A stretch of 64,000 nucleotides of DNA from Edaphocola flava (GCF_004118155.1 NZ_SAIQ01000002.1:524487-588486), one strand, 5' to 3'. Counted from the stretch's first letter, positions 7,307 to 17,717 are shown. Program-made: numbers and translations. The notes: a model not told the origin generated them from the sequence alone.

Positions 7307-9508
7307 TTAAGAAGCCAGTACTTTTTCGATTGCTGTATCGTACGTGTTTTTCCAGCTATCAACAGTACCCCAGTTGTCACCACCGATCATGATGGCACCT
7401 GCAGTAACCGTACCCAGTTTTTCAACCGGATGACCTGCTAATAAAGCTTCGAAAGCAGCTGTCTGATCAGCAGCAACGCTCACTACTACGCGGCTTTGCG
7501 CTTCACCAAACAGGTATGCATCTTTACGGATACCGTCTTTGTAATCGATCGCGAAACCCAGGTTATTAGGCATAGCGCTTTCCAGCAGGCTGATGAACAG
7601 ACCACCTTCGGTAATATCGTGTGCAGAACGGATCGCTTTCGCTTTAATCAGTTCCGCTACTTTGTTTTGTAAAGTAGCTTCTTCCTGCAGGTCGAAGTGC
7701 GGAGCAGGGCTGTGGGTAACATTGTTCAGTTTGAACAGGTACTCAGAACCGTTGATATCATTGCGGCTTTCACCCAGCATATAGATTACATCACCTTCAT
7801 TTTTAAAATTCAGGGTCATGGCATTATCCATATGATCCAGCAGACCTACCATACCGATGGTTGGAGTAGGGTATACAGGACCATCTTCGCTCTGGTTGTA
7901 GAAGCTCACGTTACCGCCGGTTACCGGGGTGTCGAACTGGATACAAGCATCGCTCATACCTTTCAGGGCGTGTACGAACTGATAGTATACCTCAGGATTG
8001 TAAGGGTTACCAAAGTTCAGACAGTTGGTAATAGCCAATGGCTGACCACCGCTACATACGATGTTACGGGCTGCTTCACTCACCGCGATCAGACCACCTA
8101 CGTATGGATTCAGGAATACATAACGGCTGTTACAGTCTACAGTTACCGCCAGGGCTTTATCTGTACCGTGTAATCTTACCAGACCAGCATCGCTGGGATT
8201 GTTGGTACTGGCATTTGCGGTACCTACCATGCTGTCATATTGCTCATATACCCAACGCTTTGAAGCGATATTAGGTTGTGCAACGATATTTTCAGCAACC
8301 GTTTTCAGGTCAGTTGGTTCTGCAATAGTATTTTGATCGAAAGCATTTACCTGCTCGAAATATTTAGGTTCTGTGTACTCTCTGTCATATTGTGGAGCAC
8401 CACCACCTAATACCAGGCTCTCACCAGGTAAGTCAGCTGCTAATTCACCATCGATATAATATTTTAAGTTAGGACCTTCTGTTACCTGACCGATCAGTTC
8501 ACAGTGGATATCCCATTTGTCGAAGATCGCTTTCATTTCTTCTTCACGACCTTTGTTCACCACGATCAGCATACGCTCCTGGCTTTCGCTCAGCAGCATT
8601 TCCCATGCTTTCATGTTGGCCTGGCGTGTAGGCACTTTGCTCAGGTCGATATCCATACCGAAACCTTCCTTAGCGCTCATCTCAGAAGTAGAACAGCTGA
8701 TACCGGCTGCACCCATATCCTGCATACCTACTACGATACCGGTTCCTACCAGTTCCATACAGGCTTCTAACAGTTTTTTCTCTTCAAACGGATCGCCTAC
8801 CTGTACCGCTGGTAATTGTTCCGCGCTGTCTTCAGTAATATCAGCAGAAGCGAAGCTCGCACCACCGATACCGTCTTTACCGGTAGCAGCACCTACGATG
8901 AATACCGGGTTGCCAATACCATGAGAGGTTGCAGAGAAGGTCTGACCTACTTTTACAATACCCACGCTCATAGCATTTACCAGAGGGTTAGTCTGATAGC
9001 AGTCTTCGAAGTATACCTCGCCCGCTACAGTAGGTACGCCGAAGCAGTTACCGTAGTGACCGATACCTTTTACTACACCTTTTAATAAGTGTTGTGTCTT
9101 TTTATTGTTCAGGTTACCGAAACGCAGAGAGTTTAATGCTGCGATAGGACGGGCACCCATTGTGAAAATATCTCTGTGGATACCACCAACACCGGTAGCT
9201 GCACCCTGGAATGGTTCAATTGCAGAAGGGTGGTTGTGGCTTTCAATTTTAAATACTACTGCCAAGCCGTCGCCGATATCGATCAGACCCGCATTTTCTT
9301 CTCCCGCAGCAACCATTACACGTTTACCTTCTTTAGGTAATTTTTTCAGGTATTTGATGGAGTTTTTATAGCTACAGTGCTCACTCCACATTACAGAGTA
9401 CATTGCAGTTTCATTGAAATTAGGGGTACGACCCAATACTTGTTTAATGGCTTCGAACTCTTGTTCCTGAAGGCCTAATTGCTTGGCTTGTTCTAAAGTA
9501 GCTTCCAT
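7307..9508 (-). CDS. purL: Phosphoribosylformylglycinamidine synthase subunit PurL
   Basis: Small-type FGAM synthase, about 733 residues, catalysing ATP-dependent conversion of FGAR to FGAM in purine synthesis; this type works with PurS and the glutaminase PurQ, neither of which is in the window. Start chosen at 9508 (MEATLEQAKQLGL): the longer frame to 9562 would run through a perfect -7 element. Motifs in order: MWSEHCSYKNS near the N-terminus, the ATP/substrate region ESHNHPSAIEPFQGAATGVGG with GARPIAALNSLRFG, DMGAAGISCSTSEMSAK in the middle, TGGNVSFYNQ and SAHDITEGGL in the second half. Length and motifs are complete. Single gene, with a hairpin terminator at 7247-7290. Confidence 0.97.
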   Translation of the reverse strand: MEATLEQAKQLGLQEQEFEAIKQVLGRTPNFNETAMYSVMWSEHCSYKNSIKYLKKLPKEGKRVMVAAGEENAGLIDIGDGLAVVFKIESHNHPSAIEPFQGAATGVGGIHRDIFTMGARPIAALNSLRFGNLNNKKTQHLLKGVVKGIGHYGNCFGVPTVAGEVYFEDCYQTNPLVNAMSVGIVKVGQTFSATSHGIGNPVFIVGAATGKDGIGGASFASADITEDSAEQLPAVQVGDPFEEKKLLEACMELVGTGIVVGMQDMGAAGISCSTSEMSAKEGFGMDIDLSKVPTRQANMKAWEMLLSESQERMLIVVNKGREEEMKAIFDKWDIHCELIGQVTEGPNLKYYIDGELAADLPGESLVLGGGAPQYDREYTEPKYFEQVNAFDQNTIAEPTDLKTVAENIVAQPNIASKRWVYEQYDSMVGTANASTNNPSDAGLVRLHGTDKALAVTVDCNSRYVFLNPYVGGLIAVSEAARNIVCSGGQPLAITNCLNFGNPYNPEVYYQFVHALKGMSDACIQFDTPVTGGNVSFYNQSEDGPVYPTPTIGMVGLLDHMDNAMTLNFKNEGDVIYMLGESRNDINGSEYLFKLNNVTHSPAPHFDLQEEATLQNKVAELIKAKAIRSAHDITEGGLFISLLESAMPNNLGFAIDYKDGIRKDAYLFGEAQSRVVVSVAADQTAAFEALLAGHPVEKLGTVTAGAIMIGGDNWGTVDSWKNTYDTAIEKVLAS

Positions 9509-9559
9509 ATTTATATTTAACAAAGCAGTAATATGTACCGCCGGTACGATTTGAAAGAG

Positions 9560-9567
9560 CAAAGATA
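9560..9567 (-). promoter_or_regulatory. -7 promoter element for purL
   Basis: Minus-strand TATCTTTG, exact match to TAnnTTTG, about 52 nt before the chosen purL start. It argues against starting purL at 9562. No clear -33 element. Confidence 0.45.
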
Positions 9568-9666
9568 ATTCAGTTTTTGCTTATAAAGAAGTGTGATTTA
9601 GTGTTTTTGGCCGTATGGAGCCGGATAAATGTATATATTCGGCTTTATATTCAATGTGAGTGAAAT

Positions 9667-9861
9667 ATGAAGTATTTACAATCGAGAATAGCGAGGATAT
9701 GCATTAGTATATGTATAGCAGGCCCGGTGGCAGAAGTTGTACGCCTTGCCCTTGGTGGCGACCCGACCCGCACCCGGATGCCCATCGTCACTTTTATCTT
9801 ATTTGCGGTTAGCTATATTATCTTATCCTCCGTCGTCAAAAGATCGCGGGAAACGGTATGA
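9667..9861 (+). CDS. Small membrane protein, unknown
   Basis: A 64-residue protein with two predicted membrane segments (about 8-28, IARICISICIAGPVAEVVRL, and about 39-56, IVTFILFAVSYIILSSVV) joined by an arginine-rich loop GGDPTRTRMP, and a basic tail. The support for a real gene is the two well-formed hydrophobic helices with a positive-inside pattern, and the strong hairpin 2 nt after its stop codon. Divergent from purL, so it needs its own promoter; only an imperfect element (TATATTCG at 9634) is seen. No known family recognised. A chance open frame remains possible. Confidence 0.5.
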   Translation: MKYLQSRIARICISICIAGPVAEVVRLALGGDPTRTRMPIVTFILFAVSYIILSSVVKRSRETV

Positions 9862-9862
9862 T

Positions 9863-9899
9863 ATAAAGAGAGCAGCTTCTCAGAAGCTGCTCTCTTTAT
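9863..9899. terminator. Bidirectional terminator
   Basis: Perfect 18-bp arms (GAGAGCAGCTTCT core) around one base, with A/T-rich ends giving T-tracts in both directions. It serves the 9667-9861 gene and the convergent A2M gene ending at 9922. Confidence 0.82.
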
Positions 9900-9921
9900 T
9901 ACTTGTTTTTGAACTAATATA

Positions 9922-12900
9922 TTATTGAATGGTCACCTGTATGCCTTCACTGTGGCTGCTGAACTCCGGTGCATACATACATTGTGCTGTAGTAATGCCG
10001 TTGGAGAACGTTCCTTTCTGGTTAGCGATCACCTGGTATTCGAATACATAAGTACCCTTGTTCAGGCGGTCGATAAAGAAGTGGCTAGCCAGGTCGCGGG
10101 TCGATTCATAATAACCCAGTCCGTTGTTGTAGTGGTATCCACTCAGCACATTTACCGGTTCAAAACCTGCGGCACGCATATCTTTCAGGTGTACATAATC
10201 CATACTGCGATCGGCACGTATGATGACCCTTACGGTTACTTTATCACCCACTTTGATCGGGCTGCTGGCCGTAATCGGGGTCAGCACCGGACCTCTGTCG
10301 CTGTTGCGGCTTACAAACAATTGCTTTTCGATCTGTAACGGCATGTTTTCATTTACAGCTGAGCTGATCTTGCTCATGTTCTCGAAGTACTGCCAGTAAG
10401 CAGCACCCCAGCCAATGGCATTTTGTGCGCCAGGACTATTCTGAACGGTAACGGAAAGGTTACCCATATCTGCCGATACTTCAGCACCCGGAATACTTTG
10501 TTTGAAATAACCGGTACCAGCTTCCTGCTGCACCTGTGCAGATTCAATAGTTTTACTGCCCGCTTTGATGGTTACTTTAGGCTCATTCTGCAACCAGGCA
10601 GCATTGCCGGACAATAGAGCATAACAGGCATCGGCCGTAGCAGTAGTTGTGCGCCAGTTCTGGGTTTGCTTTTGTTTCAGTAACCAGATGTTCATCTGAT
10701 CTACAGAGGCCTGGTCATTCATGATCTCTTTATACGCCTGTATCATTAATGCCTGCGTTTCTACAGGGGCTTCATACCACCAGTAGCCCGGATTGTTCTT
10801 CCAGTACATACCAGTCTCCTTGTTACGGATGGCTCTTTCAGATAAAGAAGTCAGTATTGATTTTGCTGCGATGACTTCTTTGGTACGGAACAAGCTCAGG
10901 GCAATCATACCCTGCATATAATTGTTCTGTTTAGTCCAGTATTTTTTGCCCTGGTCCAGGTAGTAACTAAACGCAGTTTGTGTGGCAGCATCTTTTTTAA
11001 TCATCGGGAAGGCACTGCGCAGGAACAGGTACTGCACCTGTGTCTGGTCGATGTGCTCTTCTTTCAGTTTTTCTTTCTTGATCTCTTTATACTCTTTCAC
11101 AATCTCTCTATCCAGGTATTGCAATCCTTTATTTACGATTTGATCTATACGGTCCGTCTGTGCCGAAGATACATTCAGCTGTTGCAGTTTCGCAATACCG
11201 GTCAGGATATATTGCGTCATGTAGCGGTCTGCGCGCATACCTTCAAACCAGGAGAAGGAACCGTCGTTGTTTTGCATCTTGCCCAGTTTGGTCAGGCTTT
11301 TGTTCAGCTCTGCTGCCATTTTATGGGTAGCAAACAACTTCGCAATATTACGTTTTTGCTCCTGTTCGCTCTGCGCCTCCAGTACCCATGGGGTTTCTTC
11401 CAGCAGTGCGCTTTTCAGTTCCTGGTTTTTCGACAGGTTAGAGAGCAGGGCAGTAGTATCTTCCGTACTCCATTTATCAAAGATCGCTTTGATCTTCGGC
11501 GTCTGTGCCACAATATGAGCAGCCAGTGCATTGGCATAAAAACGGTTGAAGGTCTGCTCGGCACATTCGTACGGATATTCCATCAGGTAGGGCAATGCCT
11601 GTACCGCATACCAGGCCGGGTTGGCCGTATACTCAATTGTCAGTCCTTTATGCACCAGGCTATTGCTTTGGTTTGATTGCAGGAGTTTATCCAGGGTAAA
11701 GGTTGTGGTGCCATCACCTTTTACCGGCATCGGCAGGGTTTCGGTCACCAGCATACGATTGGTCACTACCGGTATGGTGTGCGACTCGCCATCACTAAAG
11801 CTTCCTGCCTGTGCCACGATACTTACCGCAACCGGTTCGTAAACAGATTGTGGTACATTCAGGGTAAAGCTAACCGGTACATTGTCTCCTGCAGCTACCG
11901 TAAATGGTTTGCTGCTATTGGCCTGGCCAAATGCTTTATCCAGCGGCTGACCGGTCAGTGCATTTACAAATGAAATAGTGGCCGTGCCTTTTAGTTCCTT
12001 GCCACTCAGGTTACTGATCTTCGCACTCAGTACCATCTCATCTCCCTGGCGGAAGAAGCGAGGTACATTCGGGGTCACCATCAGCTCTTTCTGCGTTTTG
12101 ATCTTGCCGTCCAGATATCCGGTTTTCCAGTCTTTGGTATGAGCAAATGCCATGAACTTCCATTCTGTCAGGGCTTCCGGCATCGTAAACTTCAGTACCA
12201 CATTGCCTTGCTCATCCGTATGCATTTGCGGCATAAAGAAGGCGGTCTCTTTCAGATTGGTGCGCGGGCTGACTGCAGGCTCAGGTTTTGGCTCCGTCTG
12301 TCCACCAGCTTTTTCATCGGCAGCAGCAGGAGCAGCGGCAGCGGCAGCAGCTTCTTCTGATTCAGCATTAACATTTCTACTTACGGGTCTTTTCGCTATT
12401 TCTTTCGCTGTTACTGTATTTACAGCACCTACATATGTTCGGGCTTCGAGTCTAGTGCCGTAAACAGTTACTTCATCGTATGTCCTATTGAATTGCAGAT
12501 AACCAAAAAGTGAAGGGTATACTTTAGTATATTGGTTAATAGTATTGTCAGTAGAGTAGACACTTGCCTGGTTTTGTCCGAAAGAGATGCCTCCCCAGTT
12601 ACCATAGAAATACTTATGCGGCTGCAGCAGATCCCAGCTCCAGTTATGCGGTTTCAGTGCATCTAATGAAGCATCGTACAATGTGGCCATCATTTCTGCA
12701 GCTACTTTGTCTTTCTGTGTTCCGCTGATAGTCAGGGTCCATTCTTCGGCAGCACCGGGTTGTAATTTATCGCGGTGGGTAGCCCAGCTCAGTTGCAGCT
12801 CTTTATTGCTCCAGGGCACATTGATCTGTTCTGAACCGGAGTAGAATCGGTTCTGGTATACATAGGCCCAACTGGTATAGGCACCGCCACGATCGGCTTC

Positions 12901-15900
12901 GGTAATCTGCTGGCGAACGGATTTATCTGCTGTCAGGGTCAATTGTTTATTCCAGCTGTTGTATTGTAATAAGTGTGCTTTATTATATGCCGGTACGACC
13001 CATTGTTTCCATTGCTGTCCCGGTTCATATTTGTCCGCATCATTTTTAACGAACAGTGCAAACTCTTTTTGTTCCGGTTGTTTTTCATTCCAGACAAATA
13101 CATATTTCTTTTCTGTAACAGCCTTGCCATTATGATCCTTAGTATTGATCTCAATGAGGTAGTAGCCTGTTTGCTTCCAGATGTCATTTTTCGTTTGTAA
13201 GGTATTGCCCTCTTCTGTAGTATACTGATGTTCCCATACTACATTAGTCACAGCCCTGTTTTCCGGTTTCCATTCCTCACCATACATATCATTCGGGAAT
13301 GCCGTATGAAACTCATTTTCCTTCAGTATAAAGTCTGTAGGAGCCTCCCAGAGGCGCTCGCGGTAAAAATGATCCGGTGATTTTAGTTGAGATACTTTAA
13401 TCGAAACGGGAGCCGGAGTGAATACACCGTTCAGGTTTTCGGTACGGATCGACAGTTTGCTTAACTGCTCAGGTGTACTTTGAGCCGGTATATTAGCATC
13501 CAGGATAATACCCGTATAGCCTGCAGAAAAATAACTGGTGCTGCTGCGGGTTTCTCCGTTTATATCTGTGATATCTGCTGTTATTTCATACTGGAATACC
13601 GGTTCTGCATCGGCAGGAATACTGGCATCAGGCATGGCTTTGAAGCTGATGCTGAAATTGCCGGCTGCATCTGTTTCTGTGGTGCCATTGGTCATTTCCT
13701 GCTGTCCGGAGGACATCGGGAAGCCCCAGCGGCTGGCTCTCCAGAAGTAAGGGAAGCGGGTACGGCGCACTACGCGGTACTGTACCTGTGCATTGCTGAT
13801 GCTGTTGCCTGCATACGCTATTGCTTTACCTTTTATAGTTACCTGGTCATTCAGTGCATAGTTGTTTTTTACGGTATCAAATGATACCTGGAATTTCGGA
13901 CGTTTATATTCCTCTACATTAAAGTATACGGCACCTTCATCTGTTTGTATAAACATTGTACCGGTCAATCCCGATTCGGGTGCGGTAAAGCTGCCGGAGA
14001 ATGAACCATACTCGTTTGTTGTCAGTGTGATGTCTTTAATCATCTGACGGTTTACATCCCTGAAGGTAACAGTAACCGATTTGTTGGCAACAACGTTGTT
14101 TACTCTGTTGTCATAAGATGATTTAAGGCTGATGCCTTTGAAATAAACCGTCTGTCCCGGACGGTAAATGCTCCGGTCGGTAAACATGAAATCCTGGTAA
14201 CGGTCTTTTTTGTTTTCGGTGTAGTTACGATCATACTCTATCAGGCTTCCCGCTTCGTTTTGCAGGATCAGGCGATCCTGTCCCTGAACTAATTCAAACA
14301 GGGTGTTGTAATCCACTGTACGATTAGATACCGTATTGTTCAACAGGCCATCTTTTCCTGATTTCGCCAGGGATATCCATTTGTCTTTTTTATATTGTAA
14401 GATAGCATTTTCTACAGGCGTACCCTTTTCCCGATCCAGTATATATACTTTTGATGTAGTGCCTGAACGGTAATCATTAGGACCTTTAACAATACTAAGG
14501 TTGCTTACCTGGAAATAGTGGTACAGTGTATCTATACCAGGATTGCGCATGATCAGTACATATTGTCCCATAGGCAGGGCATCGATCTTAATCTCTGCGC
14601 GATGTGCTTTCAGGTCATCACTGTTCGGCAATACCTGTTGCCAGGTACGCAACGATTTCGCTTTCAGGTTTGGATGCTGACCGATAAAGTCCTCTGCACT
14701 TAATTTATAGAGCATCATTTCGATGTTACCGACATTTTTATAGCCGACAGATGCCAGTACAGGCTGTTCCGGTATCTGCACAGATTGCATATTTACAGAC
14801 AGCTGCTTACTATTGAGCGCATTCAGCAGGTTCCGTGCATTTGCGGCGCCTTCCGATTTCGGATAGGCCATTATAATGGCCGCCAGACTGGCTGCAATTG
14901 ATTTCAGGTCTGTTTGGTCTGCAAGCTTACTGCCGGCGTTTTGAGTACGATTCTGCTGCTCCTGGTATTGATTATACTTTTGTTGCTGCAGCAGGAACAT
15001 TGCCTGTGCTACATCATCTTGTTTGCTTGCCCGGTTGATGATCTGTTCCAGTGCTTTACTGTATAGTGCATCTTTATCGGGCAGGGTACTGTAGGTGTGC
15101 ACAAAACCCAGTCTCAGCAGGTCAGCATCGATCAATGCATCGTTATTTTTCAATGCAATCTGTCTCTGTATCACTTCCTGGTACAGTTTCAGTGCCTGGA
15201 AGTGTAGTGCGGTATTGTCTTTATGTTCCAGTTTCATGGAGGCGAATGTTGCCGCATCGGCAAAATAGCCAGCCTCATTCAGTTGGAACGCATAGGCGGG
15301 TTGGGTAATGGTACGCTCATCACTGGAGAAATAGTCAATCGCATCAAAAACCAGTACATCATACAGGTATGGTCTTAAATGGGCTGTATGTTCACCTTTG
15401 GAAATAATAGCGCTGTAATCGCTGGTCAGGATATTGCGCAGGGCATCCCTGTCCTGTAGCGATGTTTTATACAATTGAGTAATGGTATCATGCAGGGCAT
15501 TAACATCCCATGTAGCCACATCTGTACTTTGTTGCTGACTGGATTGGGTGCGGCCATAGATTGTATATCGGTTGGCATTTAGATAACTCAGGTATGCTTT
15601 TGCCGTGGCATTGGCCCAGAGGGCCTTTTGTACCGGGTCTGTGGCTGCTGCCAGTTGCTTTTCGCTGGCTTTTATAGCCAGTACATCGGCATGTTCTTCC
15701 TGGTTCAGCATCATGAGCCAGGTTTGCGCTTTGATGATCTGAGGTTCATCCTGTATGGATTGTGCCTTTTTCAGGATGTCCTGCACTATTTTCTGTGCAG
15801 ACTGCGGCCGGCCGATCTCCTGGAACGAGTCAACCTTTTTCCACGAAGGTTCGTAATCATACATTTTAAGAGGAGCGGATTTTTGAGCAAAGGCATGACT

Positions 15901-15948
15901 ACCCAACAACAGCATGCCGCTGAGGAGGATACGAATGTGCTTGTTCAT
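9922..15948 (-). CDS. Alpha-2-macroglobulin family protein with thioester motif
   Basis: A 2008-residue bacterial alpha-2-macroglobulin, a large protease trap of the periplasm or cell surface. Signal peptide 1-21 (ending SHAFA), without a lipobox. The first about 450 residues are helical and repeat-like. The MG2 core begins near 585 (FTDRSIYRPGQTVYFKG). Residues about 1155-1185 contain VTVYGTRLEARTYVGAVNTV, which looks like a TonB plug segment, followed by an alanine-rich linker (about 1196-1210). The A2M domain starts near 1228 (LKETAFFMPQMHTDEQG). The thioester motif CAEQ lies at residues 1462-1465 in YPYECAEQTFNRFYAN, so a covalent trap is likely. The helical TED follows, and a receptor-binding-like beta domain ends the protein. 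No pbpC-type gene is adjacent, unlike many Proteobacterial copies. It is a single-gene unit. Confidence 0.93.
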   Translation of the reverse strand: MNKHIRILLSGMLLLGSHAFAQKSAPLKMYDYEPSWKKVDSFQEIGRPQSAQKIVQDILKKAQSIQDEPQIIKAQTWLMMLNQEEHADVLAIKASEKQLAAATDPVQKALWANATAKAYLSYLNANRYTIYGRTQSSQQQSTDVATWDVNALHDTITQLYKTSLQDRDALRNILTSDYSAIISKGEHTAHLRPYLYDVLVFDAIDYFSSDERTITQPAYAFQLNEAGYFADAATFASMKLEHKDNTALHFQALKLYQEVIQRQIALKNNDALIDADLLRLGFVHTYSTLPDKDALYSKALEQIINRASKQDDVAQAMFLLQQQKYNQYQEQQNRTQNAGSKLADQTDLKSIAASLAAIIMAYPKSEGAANARNLLNALNSKQLSVNMQSVQIPEQPVLASVGYKNVGNIEMMLYKLSAEDFIGQHPNLKAKSLRTWQQVLPNSDDLKAHRAEIKIDALPMGQYVLIMRNPGIDTLYHYFQVSNLSIVKGPNDYRSGTTSKVYILDREKGTPVENAILQYKKDKWISLAKSGKDGLLNNTVSNRTVDYNTLFELVQGQDRLILQNEAGSLIEYDRNYTENKKDRYQDFMFTDRSIYRPGQTVYFKGISLKSSYDNRVNNVVANKSVTVTFRDVNRQMIKDITLTTNEYGSFSGSFTAPESGLTGTMFIQTDEGAVYFNVEEYKRPKFQVSFDTVKNNYALNDQVTIKGKAIAYAGNSISNAQVQYRVVRRTRFPYFWRASRWGFPMSSGQQEMTNGTTETDAAGNFSISFKAMPDASIPADAEPVFQYEITADITDINGETRSSTSYFSAGYTGIILDANIPAQSTPEQLSKLSIRTENLNGVFTPAPVSIKVSQLKSPDHFYRERLWEAPTDFILKENEFHTAFPNDMYGEEWKPENRAVTNVVWEHQYTTEEGNTLQTKNDIWKQTGYYLIEINTKDHNGKAVTEKKYVFVWNEKQPEQKEFALFVKNDADKYEPGQQWKQWVVPAYNKAHLLQYNSWNKQLTLTADKSVRQQITEADRGGAYTSWAYVYQNRFYSGSEQINVPWSNKELQLSWATHRDKLQPGAAEEWTLTISGTQKDKVAAEMMATLYDASLDALKPHNWSWDLLQPHKYFYGNWGGISFGQNQASVYSTDNTINQYTKVYPSLFGYLQFNRTYDEVTVYGTRLEARTYVGAVNTVTAKEIAKRPVSRNVNAESEEAAAAAAAPAAADEKAGGQTEPKPEPAVSPRTNLKETAFFMPQMHTDEQGNVVLKFTMPEALTEWKFMAFAHTKDWKTGYLDGKIKTQKELMVTPNVPRFFRQGDEMVLSAKISNLSGKELKGTATISFVNALTGQPLDKAFGQANSSKPFTVAAGDNVPVSFTLNVPQSVYEPVAVSIVAQAGSFSDGESHTIPVVTNRMLVTETLPMPVKGDGTTTFTLDKLLQSNQSNSLVHKGLTIEYTANPAWYAVQALPYLMEYPYECAEQTFNRFYANALAAHIVAQTPKIKAIFDKWSTEDTTALLSNLSKNQELKSALLEETPWVLEAQSEQEQKRNIAKLFATHKMAAELNKSLTKLGKMQNNDGSFSWFEGMRADRYMTQYILTGIAKLQQLNVSSAQTDRIDQIVNKGLQYLDREIVKEYKEIKKEKLKEEHIDQTQVQYLFLRSAFPMIKKDAATQTAFSYYLDQGKKYWTKQNNYMQGMIALSLFRTKEVIAAKSILTSLSERAIRNKETGMYWKNNPGYWWYEAPVETQALMIQAYKEIMNDQASVDQMNIWLLKQKQTQNWRTTTATADACYALLSGNAAWLQNEPKVTIKAGSKTIESAQVQQEAGTGYFKQSIPGAEVSADMGNLSVTVQNSPGAQNAIGWGAAYWQYFENMSKISSAVNENMPLQIEKQLFVSRNSDRGPVLTPITASSPIKVGDKVTVRVIIRADRSMDYVHLKDMRAAGFEPVNVLSGYHYNNGLGYYESTRDLASHFFIDRLNKGTYVFEYQVIANQKGTFSNGITTAQCMYAPEFSSHSEGIQVTIQ

Positions 15949-15977
15949 AGTTAAATTTTAAGGATCAGTAGTATTTA

Positions 15978-15985
15978 CAAATGTA
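15978..15985 (-). promoter_or_regulatory. -7 promoter element for the A2M gene
   Basis: Minus-strand TACATTTG, an exact TAnnTTTG match, 30 nt before the A2M start codon. No clear -33 partner. Confidence 0.4.
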
Positions 15986-16061
15986 AGGATGTTTTTTTGC
16001 GCTGAATTCCACATTATTTCCTATTTTGTTACCGATTTTATAACATATTACGGTACATCAC

Positions 16062-17717
16062 ATGCTTGATAACCTTTTCAGAAAGAAAACCATCGCACAG
16101 CTGAAGCAGACTGCAGATCATTTTGAGGCTGCAGAACACCAGCATATGAAGAAAAGCCTTAATGTACGCGACCTCACCATGATGGGTGTGGCGGCGGTCA
16201 TAGGTGCGGGTATATTCAGCACTATCGGGGACGCGGCTTTTAAAGGCGGACCAGGGGTGATTCTTCTTTTTATCATTACAGCCATTACCTGTGGCTTTAC
16301 GGCATTATGCTATGCAGAGTTCTCTGCACGCATTCCCTTGTCGGGTAGTGCCTATACTTATTCTTATGTCGCCTTCGGAGAGGTGCTGGCCTGGATTATA
16401 GGCTGGGCGCTGATCCTGGAGTATGCCATTGGTAATATAGTAGTGGCCATCAGCTGGAGCGGGTATTTTAATAATATGCTTAAGGCGGTAAATATACACT
16501 TGCCGGCCTGGCTTATATCTGATGGAAAGACGGCAAAAGCGGCCTTTACTGCCGGACTGGATAATATACCGGCACAGGCCTGGAAAACCGCGCCTGTGCT
16601 GGGGGGCATGCGTATTATCATGAACCTGCCTGCATTTGTAATTGTGGTACTGGTGACGATTCTGGCCTATATCGGTATCAAGGAAAGTAAGCGCAGCGCC
16701 AATGCTATGGTGGTGGTAAAACTGGTGATACTGGTACTCGTTATCGGAGTAGGAATCTTTTATGTCAATTCAGATAATTATACGCCTTTCCTGCCCAATG
16801 GTTTTACCGGAGTACTATCCGGTGTGTCTGCTGTGTTCTATGCTTATATTGGTTTTGACGCGATCTCAACAACCGCTGAGGAGTGCAAGAATCCGCAGCG
16901 GGATATGCCTCGCGGGATGCTATATTCATTATTGATCTGTACAGTTATTTATGTGGTGACCGCCTTGGTGATTACGGGTATGGTGCACTACAGCAAGTTT
17001 CAGCATGTAACCGATCCGCTGGCATTTGTATTTGAGGCAATCAATAAACCTATCCTGGGCAAGATTATTTCATTCAGTGCAGTAGTCGCTGCGACCAGTG
17101 TAATGCTGGTGTTCCAGATTGGTCAGCCGCGCATATGGATGAGCATGAGCCGTGACGGATTATTGCCTTCCCGTTTTGGTAAACTACATCATAAATATAA
17201 AACCCCTGCTTTCTCCACTATTATTACAGGCCTCATTGTAGCCATACCTGCACTGTTTATCGATGCCAATATTGTGACAGAACTGACCAGTATCGGCACT
17301 TTATTTGCATTTGTGCTGGTATGTGGTGGGGTATTGCGCCTGCCGAAAGCCGCGCCGGAGCAGAAGTTTAAGCTGCCTTACATCAATTCGAGATATGTAA
17401 TGCCGGTTTTATTCGGTGTATTTTTATTCTTTGCCTGGGATAAATTTCATGAAACGTACCGCCACCTGTATACTGCAGGTTACCGTGATGTATTGTTCAT
17501 GCTGTTTGTACTGCTGGCCTTCTGCATCTCTGTATACGCCATCTGGAAGCAATATACCGTTGTGCCTGTACTGGGATTGTTATGCTGCCTGTACCTGATG
17601 ATTGAGATTCCGCAGCAAAGCTGGATGGTATTTATCGGCTGGATGCTGTTCGGACTGACTATTTACGGGATATACGGATACCGAAAAAGTAAATTGCGTG
17701 CTGCTAATGCAGAATAG
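16062..17717 (+). CDS. APC-family amino acid permease (cationic amino acid transporter type)
   Basis: A 551-residue inner-membrane transporter with about 12-14 membrane helices. The N-terminal cytoplasmic tail (1-40) is followed by the APC first-helix motif VIGAGIFSTIGDAA, then ALCYAEFSARIPLSGSAYTYSY in two pieces (YAEFSARIPL, SGSAYTYSYVAFGE), and YIGFDAISTTAEECKNPQRD, the mid-protein motif of the CAT subgroup. These indicate proton- or gradient-driven uptake of amino acids; the substrate cannot be read from sequence. Its 3' end overlaps the convergent recO end by 14 nt, and no terminator hairpin is seen between them. Upstream it is divergent from the A2M gene with a 113-nt gap. Confidence 0.92.
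   Translation: MLDNLFRKKTIAQLKQTADHFEAAEHQHMKKSLNVRDLTMMGVAAVIGAGIFSTIGDAAFKGGPGVILLFIITAITCGFTALCYAEFSARIPLSGSAYTYSYVAFGEVLAWIIGWALILEYAIGNIVVAISWSGYFNNMLKAVNIHLPAWLISDGKTAKAAFTAGLDNIPAQAWKTAPVLGGMRIIMNLPAFVIVVLVTILAYIGIKESKRSANAMVVVKLVILVLVIGVGIFYVNSDNYTPFLPNGFTGVLSGVSAVFYAYIGFDAISTTAEECKNPQRDMPRGMLYSLLICTVIYVVTALVITGMVHYSKFQHVTDPLAFVFEAINKPILGKIISFSAVVAATSVMLVFQIGQPRIWMSMSRDGLLPSRFGKLHHKYKTPAFSTIITGLIVAIPALFIDANIVTELTSIGTLFAFVLVCGGVLRLPKAAPEQKFKLPYINSRYVMPVLFGVFLFFAWDKFHETYRHLYTAGYRDVLFMLFVLLAFCISVYAIWKQYTVVPVLGLLCCLYLMIEIPQQSWMVFIGWMLFGLTIYGIYGYRKSKLRAANAE

Noticed and set aside
10978-11676. 232-codon open frame on the plus strand
   Set aside because: Antisense to the A2M gene; phenylalanine- and cysteine-rich shadow.
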